Source of the DNA: Bacteroides ihuae
GTDB taxonomy: Bacteria > Bacteroidota > Bacteroidia > Bacteroidales > Bacteroidaceae
NCBI RefSeq assembly: GCF_900104585.1
Contig: NZ_FNVX01000006.1
Location: 1,054,001-1,118,000, forward strand
Direction of reading: 5' to 3'
DNA: 64,000 bases
Below are positions 42,768-52,175 of this stretch, in pieces (the stretch's first letter is position 1; each line of letters opens with the position of its first letter). The notes under the pieces are model-generated. The model was given only the letters and a program-made list of their open reading frames with translations, searched no databases and had not been told where the DNA came from. The position numbers and the translations under genes are program-made.

Positions 42768-44951
42768 TTACAGGTTGTTTTCAAAATATCTTGTAATCTT
42801 TTCGTGCAGATGCACACGATCGTGGCCGGCAACGTTATGCTTATGTCCTGGATAAATAAATAAATCAGGATAGGTGTGCGCATCTATGCAGGCCTTCATA
42901 AAGGAGAGTGTATGCTGTGGCACGCAAGTATCATCGTGATCATCATGGATAATGAGTAGATGGCCTTTCAGGTTTCCTGCTAAATTCTTCAAATTACACT
43001 CTTTGTATCCTTCCGGATTACTTTGCGGAGTATCCATGTATCTTTCTCCATACATAATTTCGTAGTATGACCAGTCTATGACCGGACCTCCGGCTACTCC
43101 TACTTTATATATATCGGGATAGCGAAGCATCAATGCTGTAGTCATATGCCCTCCGAAACTCCAACCATGTACGCCGATACGATTGCTATCAATATATGGC
43201 AAACTCTTTAAGAATTCTACTCCTTTTACTTGATCTTTACCTTCTTCAATGCCAAGTCGACGGAATGTACTGTTTTCAAATTCTAATCCTCTGTTTTCAC
43301 TTCCTCGATTATCTATGGTGAACATGATATATCCCTTATTGGCCATATATATGTCCCAACCTCGAGCTGCATTCTGCCATCCGTTGTTGATCATTTGTGC
43401 GTGTGGACCGCCATAAACGTAGACTATAACCGGATACTTTTTGCTTGGGTCAAAGTCAGCTGGCTTGATAATGCGGTAATATAGATCAGTCACTCCATCT
43501 GCAGCTTTAATCGTTCCGATCTCAATGCTTGGCATAGTATAGCCAGCAAATGGATCTTTTGCTGTGAGCAGATTAATGCTCTTGTTATTCTGTGCGTTTA
43601 GAATATTAATGCAGCGAGGTATCTTAGGCGAGGAATATCTGTCAATGACATATTTGCCCGTAGCGCTAAGAATTCCGCTATGTAGGCCTTCTTGATATCC
43701 TATTGCTGTGAGTTTACTGTTTTTGCTGTTTATACGAAATAGATTGTTTTGTAAGGGAGATACTTTTGTGGCAGCTATGATTAACTCTTTTTTTGCTTCA
43801 TCAAAGCCTATAAGTTCGCTTACTAGCCAATTGCCGGATGTTAGCTGCTTGATTAGTTTACCGTTTATATCATATAGGTATAAATGATTGAATCCATCGC
43901 GCTGACTTTGGTAGATAAACTTCTTACTGTCCCAAGGTAGAAAAACAATAGGATGTTGAGGCTCTACATATTTGGGATGTGTTTCTTCCAAAAGAGTCGC
44001 TATTAATTCACCGTTTTCCGCATTATATTGACAGAGCTTAGCATGATTTTGATCACGATTTAGCTCTATCAAAAAGAGGCTACTCTCGTCTGGTGACCAA
44101 CTGATGTTAGTGAAGTACCGGTCAGTAGGGTCACCTACTTTTAGGTAAATGCTTTTGCTTGTTATGGGATTATAAATACCTATAGTTACTTTGTGACTAG
44201 CCATTCCTGCCATTGGGTAGCGTACATTATTTACTGTAGCTACTCTGGTTGTTATGTCTACTAATGGATATTGTGACACCATACTTTCGTCCATGCGATA
44301 GAATGCCAATAAGTTTCCTTTTGGACTCCAGAAAGTGCCTTTTTTGATGCCGAACTCATTGCGATGAACTGATTGTCCGCACACAATGCCTTCAGGTTCG
44401 TTGGTTACGGCAGTAGTTGTTCCGCTAGCAGTCGTAATGTATAAGTTATTATCAATGGTGAAGGCAAGCATTCTGTTTTCCTTTTCCCAATCTTCATTTT
44501 GTGCTTTATCATTACGTTCTTGGCTCCATTCTACCTCTCTATTGTCAAGGTTCAATAATATTCTCCGCTTCGGAGTAGTGATAAGCATTAACTTGCTTGA
44601 TGTCTGCTTTTTTAGTTCATAAGGGAAGCTTACATTATAGAAACTCTGAATTTTTCCAAGCTTTTCGGTTTCTAGTATCTTATTCACCTCTTCTTTACTG
44701 ATAAGAGTAGTTTCTTTACCGTTGTCAGGGTTGATGACTGATAGTTTGTCTATATCTGGCTTGATACAGCTGTCTCCTAGCCACTGCAATCCGAATAAAT
44801 TCTCTGTAAAACGAAATGTTTCTCCACCTGGAATAAGATCTTCCAACGTGGGGAGCTTCTTTCCTTGTGCCATAATGTTTGAAGCGAAAAATAACACATG
44901 AAGAATAAGGAGAGCCTGGATACTTTTTCCTATTTTCTCTATTGTTTTCAT
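42768..44951 (-). CDS. Secreted S9 (dipeptidyl peptidase IV-like) peptidase
   Basis: 727 residues from the ATG at 44951, chosen because it opens a signal peptide (QALLILHVLFFASNIMAQ) and lies just after the stop of the methyltransferase gene; a longer frame overlaps that gene. N-terminal eight-bladed propeller (DPP4 N domain, about 50-470) with FWSPKGNLLAFYRMDES. Catalytic domain: Ser in GVHGWSFGGHMTTA, Asp in IIHDDHDDTC, His in YPGHKHNVAGHDRV. It likely trims dipeptides from peptides in the periplasm. Confidence 0.93.
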   Translation of the reverse strand: MKTIEKIGKSIQALLILHVLFFASNIMAQGKKLPTLEDLIPGGETFRFTENLFGLQWLGDSCIKPDIDKLSVINPDNGKETTLISKEEVNKILETEKLGKIQSFYNVSFPYELKKQTSSKLMLITTPKRRILLNLDNREVEWSQERNDKAQNEDWEKENRMLAFTIDNNLYITTASGTTTAVTNEPEGIVCGQSVHRNEFGIKKGTFWSPKGNLLAFYRMDESMVSQYPLVDITTRVATVNNVRYPMAGMASHKVTIGIYNPITSKSIYLKVGDPTDRYFTNISWSPDESSLFLIELNRDQNHAKLCQYNAENGELIATLLEETHPKYVEPQHPIVFLPWDSKKFIYQSQRDGFNHLYLYDINGKLIKQLTSGNWLVSELIGFDEAKKELIIAATKVSPLQNNLFRINSKNSKLTAIGYQEGLHSGILSATGKYVIDRYSSPKIPRCINILNAQNNKSINLLTAKDPFAGYTMPSIEIGTIKAADGVTDLYYRIIKPADFDPSKKYPVIVYVYGGPHAQMINNGWQNAARGWDIYMANKGYIMFTIDNRGSENRGLEFENSTFRRLGIEEGKDQVKGVEFLKSLPYIDSNRIGVHGWSFGGHMTTALMLRYPDIYKVGVAGGPVIDWSYYEIMYGERYMDTPQSNPEGYKECNLKNLAGNLKGHLLIIHDDHDDTCVPQHTLSFMKACIDAHTYPDLFIYPGHKHNVAGHDRVHLHEKITRYFENNL

Positions 44952-44961
44952 GTTGAATGGT

Positions 44962-46158
44962 TTAATCGTTTGGCTTTGATTTACTATAGGGCCTCTTCTC
45001 AATGGTAACTTTTTTAAACTCCTTGTATTTCCCACCAAATATTTGATATTTACGGAACTCACATTCTAATGGACCATTAAATAGCGGAATCTTTCGGTTT
45101 GGTTTTAGTCCGATTTGATCAAAGCATTCTTCACGATAACTAAGTATCCATGCATCGTTGTCGCAGAAAGCATGTTTTAGCCGTTCGCCGATCATTTGGT
45201 ACAAGCCAAGTAGATCTTTGGTTGAAATACGCTCTCCATAAGGAGGATTGGTTATAAGAATAGATTTTTCTTTGGGCTGCTCAAATTGCTGAAAAGGTTG
45301 AAGTTTTAAGATAACTTCTTTTGATACCCCAGCAGCTTTTACATTGTGAGTGGCTATCTCATTTGCTTTTGGATTGTTGTCGTAACCATATATTTTATGA
45401 TTGAATTCTCGCTCCTGAGTGTCGTCATTATAAATATTGTCAAACATTTTCTGATCAAAATCCACCCATTTCTCGAAGGCGAACTCTTTCCGGAATACTC
45501 CGGGCGCAATGTTCTTGGCGATAAGTGCCGCTTCTATTGGAATAGTACCCGATCCGCACATAGGATCTATTAAGTCGCATTCACCCTTCCACCCGGTCAT
45601 TAGTAACATTCCCGCTGCTAAAACTTCATTGAGCGGAGCTTCTACTGCTTCTTGACGATATCCGCGCCTGTGCAGTGATTCACCTGATGAATCTAGTGAG
45701 AGTGTACAACTGGTTTGGGCAATATGAATATTGAGCAACACGTCTGGTTTGTTGATTCGCACGGATGGACGCTTGCCGTTGAATTCGCGGAAGTAATCAA
45801 CAATAGCGTCTTTTACTTTATATGACACGAATTTGGAGTGGCGGAACTCATCACTAAACACAACGGAATCAACAGCAAACGTTTTGTCAACATCCAATAT
45901 TTCTTCCCATTTAATAGCCTTTATCTGCTCATACACTTCGTCAGCATGTTTTGCATTAAAGTGCTTAATGGGTTTAAGAATGCGTATAGCCGTACGAAGG
46001 TAGAAGTTGGCTTTATACATCATCTCTTTATTTCCACTAAAGGAAACCATACGGCGTCCAATTTGCACATCGTTAGCTCCTAGTACTGTTAATTCTTCGG
46101 CCAAGACTTCTTCCAATCCCTGAAAGGTTTTGGCAATCATTTCGAATGATTCGCTCAT
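44962..46158 (-). CDS. THUMP-domain class I RNA methyltransferase (RlmL N-terminal-like)
   Basis: 398 residues. The N-terminal THUMP domain (FEMIAKTFQGLEEVLAEELT through about 155) is followed by a Rossmann methyltransferase domain: LIDPMCGSGTIPIEAAL near residue 195 and the N6/N2-type motif ILITNPPYGERIS near 302. This is the YpsC/RlmL group that methylates guanosine in 23S rRNA; the exact site is inferred. The peptidase ATG lies 10 bases after its stop. Confidence 0.92.
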   Translation of the reverse strand: MSESFEMIAKTFQGLEEVLAEELTVLGANDVQIGRRMVSFSGNKEMMYKANFYLRTAIRILKPIKHFNAKHADEVYEQIKAIKWEEILDVDKTFAVDSVVFSDEFRHSKFVSYKVKDAIVDYFREFNGKRPSVRINKPDVLLNIHIAQTSCTLSLDSSGESLHRRGYRQEAVEAPLNEVLAAGMLLMTGWKGECDLIDPMCGSGTIPIEAALIAKNIAPGVFRKEFAFEKWVDFDQKMFDNIYNDDTQEREFNHKIYGYDNNPKANEIATHNVKAAGVSKEVILKLQPFQQFEQPKEKSILITNPPYGERISTKDLLGLYQMIGERLKHAFCDNDAWILSYREECFDQIGLKPNRKIPLFNGPLECEFRKYQIFGGKYKEFKKVTIEKRPYSKSKPND

Positions 46159-46229
46159 TATTCTATATTACGTTGTTACTATGTAAAATCTCTATCTGCG
46201 TTACTTGCTCACAGAAAATATCTATCTCT

Positions 46230-47129
46230 CTATTTCTTTGCTTTTGTTTGTACAATTCTGGCTTTGGGTGAAACATCTTCTGTTACCCAAATATTTCCTC
46301 CTACTGTAGCGTCGTGTCCGATGGTAATTCGCCCTAAAATGGTTGCGTTTGAGTATACAATAACATTATCTTCAAGTATTGGATGGCGTGGAATGCCTTT
46401 AATCGGTTTACCTTCGTTGTCCAAAGGAAAACTCTTTGCACCCAAAGTGACTCCTTGATACAGTTTTACGTTATTGCCAATAATACTTGTAGCACCAATA
46501 ACAACGCCTGTGCCGTGGTCAATAGTAAAATGACTTCCTATTTCTGCGGCCGGATGAATATCAATACCTGTTTCGCTGTGTGCCATTTCGGTGATAATAC
46601 GAGGAATAAGAGGCACTCCCAGCAGTAACAGCTCATGGGCTATGCGATAATTACTGATTGCCTTGATAGCAGGATAACAAAAAATCACTTCGCCAAAACT
46701 TTCAGCGGCAGGATCACCGTTATAGGCTGCTTCAACATCTGTTGCTAGCATTTTTCTCAAATTAGGCAATCTACTGATGAATTTGGCGGTTAGGTTAGAA
46801 CCCTCTTCTCGCTGTTGCTCTGTGCAATCGCTCGTATTATTGTCGCAGCCGAAACACAATCCGGCTAAAATCTGTTCAGAGAGTAGATCAAATAATTTTT
46901 CTATATTTACACCGATATGGTAATTGACTGTTCGACTGTTTACTGTAGAGTTTCCGTAATATCCAGGAAAAAGAATTGAACGAGCAAGTTCGATTATATC
47001 GCACAATACTTTTGCTGATGGCAATGGTTCGCCGTCTTTGTGCTGATGAAACAGCCCTTTGTATGATTCGCTTTCCGAGAGCTCATCGACTGTTTGTGTC
47101 AAAATGTGAGTAAAATTTAATGGACTCAT
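46230..47129 (-). CDS. Serine O-acetyltransferase
   Basis: First step of cysteine synthesis: serine plus acetyl-CoA to O-acetylserine. 299 residues. A helical N-terminal region (about 1-170) is followed by a left-handed beta-helix with hexapeptide repeats: IDIHPAAEIGSHFTIDHGTG (catalytic Asp-His), VVIGATSIIGNNVKLYQGVT and HPILEDNVIVYSNATILGRI. It is divergent from the cysteine synthase gene, which uses its product, with both promoters in the 204-base gap. Confidence 0.93.
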   Translation of the reverse strand: MSPLNFTHILTQTVDELSESESYKGLFHQHKDGEPLPSAKVLCDIIELARSILFPGYYGNSTVNSRTVNYHIGVNIEKLFDLLSEQILAGLCFGCDNNTSDCTEQQREEGSNLTAKFISRLPNLRKMLATDVEAAYNGDPAAESFGEVIFCYPAIKAISNYRIAHELLLLGVPLIPRIITEMAHSETGIDIHPAAEIGSHFTIDHGTGVVIGATSIIGNNVKLYQGVTLGAKSFPLDNEGKPIKGIPRHPILEDNVIVYSNATILGRITIGHDATVGGNIWVTEDVSPKARIVQTKAKK

Positions 47130-47157
47130 TATGATATCCTTTATTATATAATGTTCG

Positions 47158-47187
47158 CAAAGGTAAGAATTATTGCGAAAGTATCAA
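47158..47187 (-). promoter_or_regulatory. Promoter of serine acetyltransferase gene
   Basis: The minus strand has TACCTTTG (47165-47158) as -7 box and TTG (47187-47185) 19 bases upstream as -33 box. The start codon follows 28 bases downstream. Confidence 0.7.
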
Positions 47188-47287
47188 TCAGTGAGAATAC
47201 ATATATTTCTTGTTGCAGTAGAATTCTCACTTGTTTATAGTACAAAATTACCATACTTGTGGTATTTTAGAGTACTGAAATAGAGAC

Positions 47288-47295
47288 TATCTTTG
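47288..47295 (+). promoter_or_regulatory. -7 box of the cysteine synthase gene
   Basis: TATCTTTG is an exact TAnnTTTG match 38 bases before the ATG at 47334. The -33 region is T-rich (TTTT at 47265-47268, 19-base spacer) but lacks the G. Confidence 0.65.
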
Positions 47296-47333
47296 TAACA
47301 TAATAATAAAGATAAATATAAAACTATATAAAA

Positions 47334-48281
47334 ATGGGAAAGATAGCAAAAAAACTAACCGATTTGGTAGGTAACACTCCATTGTTAGAGTTAAGTAATT
47401 ATAATGCTAGTAAAGGGCTGAAAGCCAAAATTATAGTCAAGCTGGAATACTTTAATCCAGCCGGAAGTGTGAAAGATCGTATTGCGTTGGCAATGATTGA
47501 AGATGCTGAGGCAAAAGGTCTATTAAAATCTGGAGTCACTATTATTGAACCGACTAGTGGTAATACAGGTGTCGGTTTGGCTTTTGCAGCAGCAGCAAAG
47601 GGGTATAAATTGGTTCTAACTATGCCCGATACGATGAGTTTGGAAAGACGTAATCTGCTTAAAGCACTGGGAGCTAATTTGGTTTTAACTCCTGGCGCTA
47701 ATGGAATGAAAGGAGCTATTGCCAGAGCAGAGGAATTGAAAAATGAAAGTGCAGATTCCATTATCTTACAACAGTTTGAGAACCCTGCAAATCCTGCTGT
47801 ACATGAACGAACTACCGGACAAGAAATTTGGCGTGATACAGATGGATTAGTGGACGTATTTGTAGCTGGTGTAGGTACTGGTGGTACAGTGAGTGGCGTA
47901 GGTGCTGCTTTGAAAAAACATAATCCAAATGTGAAGATCGTGGCAGTGGAGCCTGCTGATTCTCCTGTTCTTTCGGGTGGGGCTCCCGGACCTCATAAAA
48001 TTCAAGGTATAGGTGCTGGATTTGTGCCTAAAACTTATAATGCAGAAATGGTTGACTTTATTCAACTAGTAAAGAATGATGATGCGATCCTCACTAGTCG
48101 TGAATTGGCTTCTAAAGAAGGTTTATTAGTGGGCATTTCTTCGGGTGCGGCTGTATGGGCTGCTGTTCAGTTGGCTCAATTACCTGAATATGAAGGAAAA
48201 AACATTGTTGTTTTGTTACCTGATACAGGCGAACGTTATTTGTCTACTATTCTTTATGCTTTTGAAGAATATCCGTTATAA
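47334..48281 (+). CDS. cysK: Cysteine synthase (O-acetylserine sulfhydrylase)
   Basis: PLP enzyme that makes cysteine from O-acetylserine and sulfide. 315 residues. LVGNTPLLELSNY at the N-terminus; PLP lysine in FNPAGSVKDRIALAM near residue 45; substrate loop PTSGNTGVGLAFAAA; phosphate loop GVGTGGTVSGVGAAL; C-terminal GISSGAAVWAAVQLAQ. Divergent from serine acetyltransferase. A strong bidirectional terminator follows. Confidence 0.96.
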   Translation: MGKIAKKLTDLVGNTPLLELSNYNASKGLKAKIIVKLEYFNPAGSVKDRIALAMIEDAEAKGLLKSGVTIIEPTSGNTGVGLAFAAAAKGYKLVLTMPDTMSLERRNLLKALGANLVLTPGANGMKGAIARAEELKNESADSIILQQFENPANPAVHERTTGQEIWRDTDGLVDVFVAGVGTGGTVSGVGAALKKHNPNVKIVAVEPADSPVLSGGAPGPHKIQGIGAGFVPKTYNAEMVDFIQLVKNDDAILTSRELASKEGLLVGISSGAAVWAAVQLAQLPEYEGKNIVVLLPDTGERYLSTILYAFEEYPL

Positions 48282-48311
48282 TTGATAAATTGTACTTCTA
48301 TCATTCTTTTG

Positions 48312-48363
48312 TTGGCAACATAAAAAGGCTTCCTAACATAAGGAAGCCTTTTTATGTTGCCAA
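48312..48363. terminator. Bidirectional terminator between cysK and the flavin-binding gene
   Basis: The 23-bp perfectly complementary arms 48312-48334 and 48341-48363 surround a 6-base loop. They contain internal A5/T5 runs (AAAAAGGCTTCC/GGAAGCCTTTTT), so the stem can stop transcription from either convergent gene. Confidence 0.9.
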
Positions 48364-48367
48364 TGTG

Positions 48368-48841
48368 TTATCGATTATGCGGAGCGGCATACTCTTTCGC
48401 CGTAACACGGTCAATAGGTATTTCCCAAATCTTTACGTTTTTAACTGCAGGGTCTGAATAAATGAATTCTCTATCAATATAGTGGTGCATGATGATGTCT
48501 AGGGCTTGACGTTTTTCCTCAATATCTTCAAGGAAGTTGACTTGCCCCCGACAGATAACACTTTTAGCTTTCATTCGATAGCTGCATGCAACTTTAGGAT
48601 GTTGAAAAACTAATTCATGATCAATGCTGAATGTGATGCAAACATGTTTGTTATGAGCAAGCATATCAATACAACTGCCTGTAGGACCAGAATGTAAATA
48701 AATTACTCCATTTTGATAGCCAAAATTCATGGGGATAACATAAGGGTTACCTTCCAAATCCGTGATACCGGCATAACAAATGTCGCAACGGGTGATAATC
48801 TCTTCCACTCGTTCTTTGTCTTCAATTATAATGGTCTTCAT
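48368..48841 (-). CDS. Pyridoxamine 5'-phosphate oxidase-like flavin-binding protein
   Basis: 157 residues, split-barrel FMN-binding fold. N-terminal CDICYAGITDLEGNPYVIPM, then NFGYQNGVIYLHSGPTGSCI and a central VCITFSIDHELV; SVICRGQVNFLEDIEEKRQA is the typical second half. This is the NimA-like PPOX subgroup of unknown substrate; it is not PdxH by length or motif. It begins 9 bases after the RNase R stop. Confidence 0.87.
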   Translation of the reverse strand: MKTIIIEDKERVEEIITRCDICYAGITDLEGNPYVIPMNFGYQNGVIYLHSGPTGSCIDMLAHNKHVCITFSIDHELVFQHPKVACSYRMKAKSVICRGQVNFLEDIEEKRQALDIIMHHYIDREFIYSDPAVKNVKIWEIPIDRVTAKEYAAPHNR

Positions 48842-48850
48842 GAATTGCTT

Positions 48851-50995
48851 TTAGTCTATCAATGCAAAGTCGAGTTGTTTTTTCTCCAAATTGGCACGAG
48901 CTACTTTGATCGTGATTGCATCTCCTAGGCTATATATACGGTTCTTGCGACGTCCACGAAGACAATAATTCTTCTCGTCAAATTCATAATAGTCGTCCCC
49001 CAAATCGCGAACGGGAACCATGCCCTCGCATTTATTTTCGTTTAACTCTACATAAAGTCCCCATTCGGTAACTCCTGAAATTACGCCATCATAGGTCTGC
49101 CCTACATGCTCACTCATAAATTCTACTTGCTTGTATTTGATTGAGGCACGTTCGGCATTAGCAGCAATTTGTTCCATATTAGAACTGTGATCGCACAATT
49201 CTTCGTATTTTGTTTCAGAGGCACTTCGTCCGCCTTCCATATATTTGGTAGCAAGACGGTGTACCATCATATCAGGGTAGCGACGGATAGGAGAGGTGAA
49301 GTGAGTATAATAATCGAACGCTAATCCGTAGTGTCCAATATTGTGCGTAGAGTAACGAGCCTTTTGCATGGCACGGATCGATACTGTTTCGATAAGGTTT
49401 TCTTCTTTCTTTCCTTGTATATCATCCAATAAGTGATTAATGGATTTTGAAATGTCACTTTTTGTGCCGGAAGTGCGTATTTTATAGCCAAATCGAGCAA
49501 TGAACTGTGCCAAATTATCTAATTTTTCTGAATCAGGTAAGTCGTGAATACGATACGGAAGTACTTTTGCTTTTTTCCCTTTTGGCACTCTACCTATTTT
49601 TTCGGCTACCGTCCTATTTGCCAGTAGCATAAACTCTTCAACAAGCTTGTTAGAGTCTTTTGACTCTTTGAAATATACACTCAGGGGTTTGCCTTTTTCA
49701 TCAATCTCGAACTTAACTTCATAGCGGTCAAAGTTGATGGCGCCAGCCGAAAAACGTTTTTGGCGAAGCGCTTTGGCAATGGTATCCATCATTAGTACTT
49801 CTTCTGCAAAATCGCCGTGTTTTGTTTCTATAATCTGTTGCGCTTCTTCATACGTGAATCGACGATCCGATTCAATCACGGTATGAACTATTCTTGAATC
49901 TTTGACTTCTCCTTTTTCTGTAATATCAAAAATAACGGAGTAAGCTAGTTTTTCTTCGTTGGGACGAAGTGAGCAGATAAAATTGCATAATCTCTCAGGA
50001 AGCATGGGTATGGTACGGTCTACCAGATAAACAGAGGTGGCTCGTTTTTGAGCTTCTTTATCAATGATGCTATCTTCTTTTACATAGTGAGATACATCTG
50101 CAATGTGCACCCCTACTTCCCATAAATTATCTTTTAGCTTGCGGATGGAAAGTGCGTCATCAAAGTCTTTGGCATCTTTCGGATCAATTGTAAAAGTTGT
50201 CACTTTACGGAAGTCTTCGCGAAGAGCCATTTCCTCTCTTGATATTTCTGCAGGAATATTATCTGCAGCCTTCTCTACTGCGGAAGGATAAACATAAGGC
50301 AATCCGAATTCGGCTAAAATGGCATGCATCTCAGTAGTATTATCTCCGGCTTTACCTAGGATATCTATTACTTGCCCAATAGGATTTTTAGCTTTGTCTG
50401 GCCATTCGGTGACTTTGACAATTGCTTTGTCGCCTGTTTTTCCTCCTTTGAGTTTTTCCTTTGGAATAAAGATATCATTAGCCAGTGTGCGGTTTTCAGT
50501 TACCAGAAAAGCATAGGAATTAGCTACTTCAAGTGTTCCTACAAAAGTATCATTGGCTCGTTGTAGTATTTCAATAACTTCACCTTCAGCGTCATGGTTT
50601 TTTCGCTTGGCATAGAATGCAATGCGTACCTTATCTTTATTCATAGCGTGGGCAGAATTACGTTCAGCAATGAAAATAGGATCGCCACCTTCATCTGGGA
50701 TGAAGGAATTTTTTCCATTACTTTTGCGTAGAAAAGTGCCTGTCAATTCTGTTCCATGATCATTAAGACGAAATTTACTTCTGTCAACTTCTGTGATATA
50801 GTCTCCCTCTTTCATTTCATTGAGAATCTCAACGCAAAGCATTTTTAGGGGGTGTGTAGTTAGGCGTAGTTCAGCAAAGATATATTTTAAGCTAAGTACT
50901 TCAGTCGATTTAGCGTGAAAGAAATTCATTAGTATATTGGCTAAATCATTCTTCTTGATTCTTTTGCCGGCTTTTTTTTCTTTATTTTTTGCCAT
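48851..50995 (-). CDS. rnr: Ribonuclease R
   Basis: 3'-5' exoribonuclease that degrades structured RNA. 714 residues. Basic N-terminal helix-turn-helix-like region (MAKNKEKKAGKRIKKNDLAN), cold-shock domains (GTFLRKSNGKNSFIPDEGGD, VGTLEVANSYAFLV), RNB catalytic domain with the Asp cluster TIDPKDAKDFDDALSIRKL near residue 270, and GLAFDYYTHFTSPIRRYPDM. The C-terminal S1 domain is GVISGVTEWGLYVELNENKC. The start region is divergent from the epimerase gene. Confidence 0.96.
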   Translation of the reverse strand: MAKNKEKKAGKRIKKNDLANILMNFFHAKSTEVLSLKYIFAELRLTTHPLKMLCVEILNEMKEGDYITEVDRSKFRLNDHGTELTGTFLRKSNGKNSFIPDEGGDPIFIAERNSAHAMNKDKVRIAFYAKRKNHDAEGEVIEILQRANDTFVGTLEVANSYAFLVTENRTLANDIFIPKEKLKGGKTGDKAIVKVTEWPDKAKNPIGQVIDILGKAGDNTTEMHAILAEFGLPYVYPSAVEKAADNIPAEISREEMALREDFRKVTTFTIDPKDAKDFDDALSIRKLKDNLWEVGVHIADVSHYVKEDSIIDKEAQKRATSVYLVDRTIPMLPERLCNFICSLRPNEEKLAYSVIFDITEKGEVKDSRIVHTVIESDRRFTYEEAQQIIETKHGDFAEEVLMMDTIAKALRQKRFSAGAINFDRYEVKFEIDEKGKPLSVYFKESKDSNKLVEEFMLLANRTVAEKIGRVPKGKKAKVLPYRIHDLPDSEKLDNLAQFIARFGYKIRTSGTKSDISKSINHLLDDIQGKKEENLIETVSIRAMQKARYSTHNIGHYGLAFDYYTHFTSPIRRYPDMMVHRLATKYMEGGRSASETKYEELCDHSSNMEQIAANAERASIKYKQVEFMSEHVGQTYDGVISGVTEWGLYVELNENKCEGMVPVRDLGDDYYEFDEKNYCLRGRRKNRIYSLGDAITIKVARANLEKKQLDFALID

Positions 50996-51130
50996 GTGTG
51001 TATTGTTTTAATAAAATATAGACTATACAAAGTAAACAAATAATAGTTTCCGATGGTTCTTAAATTGCCTAAATCTTATTTTTTGTACTGAAAATAAGAA
51101 CAAAACAAAGAAGGAAGCTGATTTAAATTT

Positions 51131-51138
51131 TATCTTTG
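51131..51138 (+). promoter_or_regulatory. -7 box of the epimerase-PAP2 operon
   Basis: TATCTTTG, an exact TAnnTTTG match, lies 26 bases before the epimerase ATG at 51165. No clear TTTG is seen 19-21 bases upstream. Confidence 0.6.
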
Positions 51139-51164
51139 TCGCTAATTTTGAAACAATTTAGGCT

Positions 51165-52175
51165 ATGGCTAGTATTTTAGTGACCGGTGCAAGCGGATTT
51201 ATTGGAAGTTTTATTGCAGAAGAGGCTCTGAAACGACAATTCTCAACATGGGCAGGTATTCGTTCTTCTAGTAGCAAGGAGTATCTTCAATATCAGGATT
51301 TAAAATTCATAGAATTGGACTTCCTTCATCCTGATAAACTCCGAAGCAAACTTTCTGCTTATAAAGAGGCTTATAATGGAGGCTTCGATTATATTGTTCA
51401 TTGTGCCGGGGCAACTAAATGTCTAAATAAAGAAGACTTTGAGAGGGTGAACTTCTCGCAAACAAAATTTTTCGTAGACATGCTCATAGACCTTAACATG
51501 GTTCCTATTCAATTTATATATATTAGTACTTTAAGCATTTTTGGACCCATTCGGGAGGGCGATTATTCTCCCATTCGGGAAGAAGATGTGGCGACACCAA
51601 ATACTGCTTATGGGCTTAGCAAGCTAAAAGCCGAACTTTATATTCGGAGCATAAAGGAATTTCCCTATGTGATCTATCGGCCCACAGGTGTTTATGGTCC
51701 GCGTGAGAAAGATTATTTCCTAATGGCAAAGTCTATAAAGCAACATCTCGACTTCTCTGTAGGTTTCAAAAGGCAAGACTTGACCTTTGTTTATGTAAGA
51801 GATATCGTACAAGCCGTTTTTTTGGGAATAGAGAAAAGTGTTTCTCGTCGCGTGTACTTCTTGTCTGATGGAGAAGTGTATAATAGCCGTGCTTTCTCTA
51901 ATTTGATACAAAAAGAATTAGATGTTTCTTTTGTAATACATCTCAAATGCCCATTACTTATTTTAAAAGTTATATCTTTGCTCGCTGAAAATTTTGCGTT
52001 TTTCTCTGGAAAGAGCAGTACGCTGAATTCGGACAAATTTAAAATAATGAAACAAAGGAACTGGCAATGTGATATTACTCCGGTTATCAATGAATTAGGA
52101 TTTAAACCTCAATATGATTTGGAAAAGGGTGTCAAAGAAACAATTGCTTGGTATAAGAAAGAAGGATGGCTTTAA
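51165..52175 (+). CDS. NAD-dependent epimerase/dehydratase family protein
   Basis: 336 residues, extended SDR. NAD motif ILVTGASGFIGSFIAEEAL at the N-terminus, catalytic Ser-Thr region FIYISTLSIFGPI, and Tyr/Lys in TAYGLSKLKAELYIRS near residue 148. RPTGVYGPREKDYFLM follows. It could act on a nucleotide sugar or a sterol/lipid-like alcohol; the substrate is not readable. It overlaps the PAP2 gene by 10 bases, which links it to lipid metabolism by context. Confidence 0.88.
   Translation: MASILVTGASGFIGSFIAEEALKRQFSTWAGIRSSSSKEYLQYQDLKFIELDFLHPDKLRSKLSAYKEAYNGGFDYIVHCAGATKCLNKEDFERVNFSQTKFFVDMLIDLNMVPIQFIYISTLSIFGPIREGDYSPIREEDVATPNTAYGLSKLKAELYIRSIKEFPYVIYRPTGVYGPREKDYFLMAKSIKQHLDFSVGFKRQDLTFVYVRDIVQAVFLGIEKSVSRRVYFLSDGEVYNSRAFSNLIQKELDVSFVIHLKCPLLILKVISLLAENFAFFSGKSSTLNSDKFKIMKQRNWQCDITPVINELGFKPQYDLEKGVKETIAWYKKEGWL

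Noticed and set aside
44952..45062. Upstream extension of the S9 peptidase frame (37 residues)
   Set aside because: It overlaps the conserved end of the methyltransferase gene, is not a signal peptide, and the ATG at 44951 gives a proper one.
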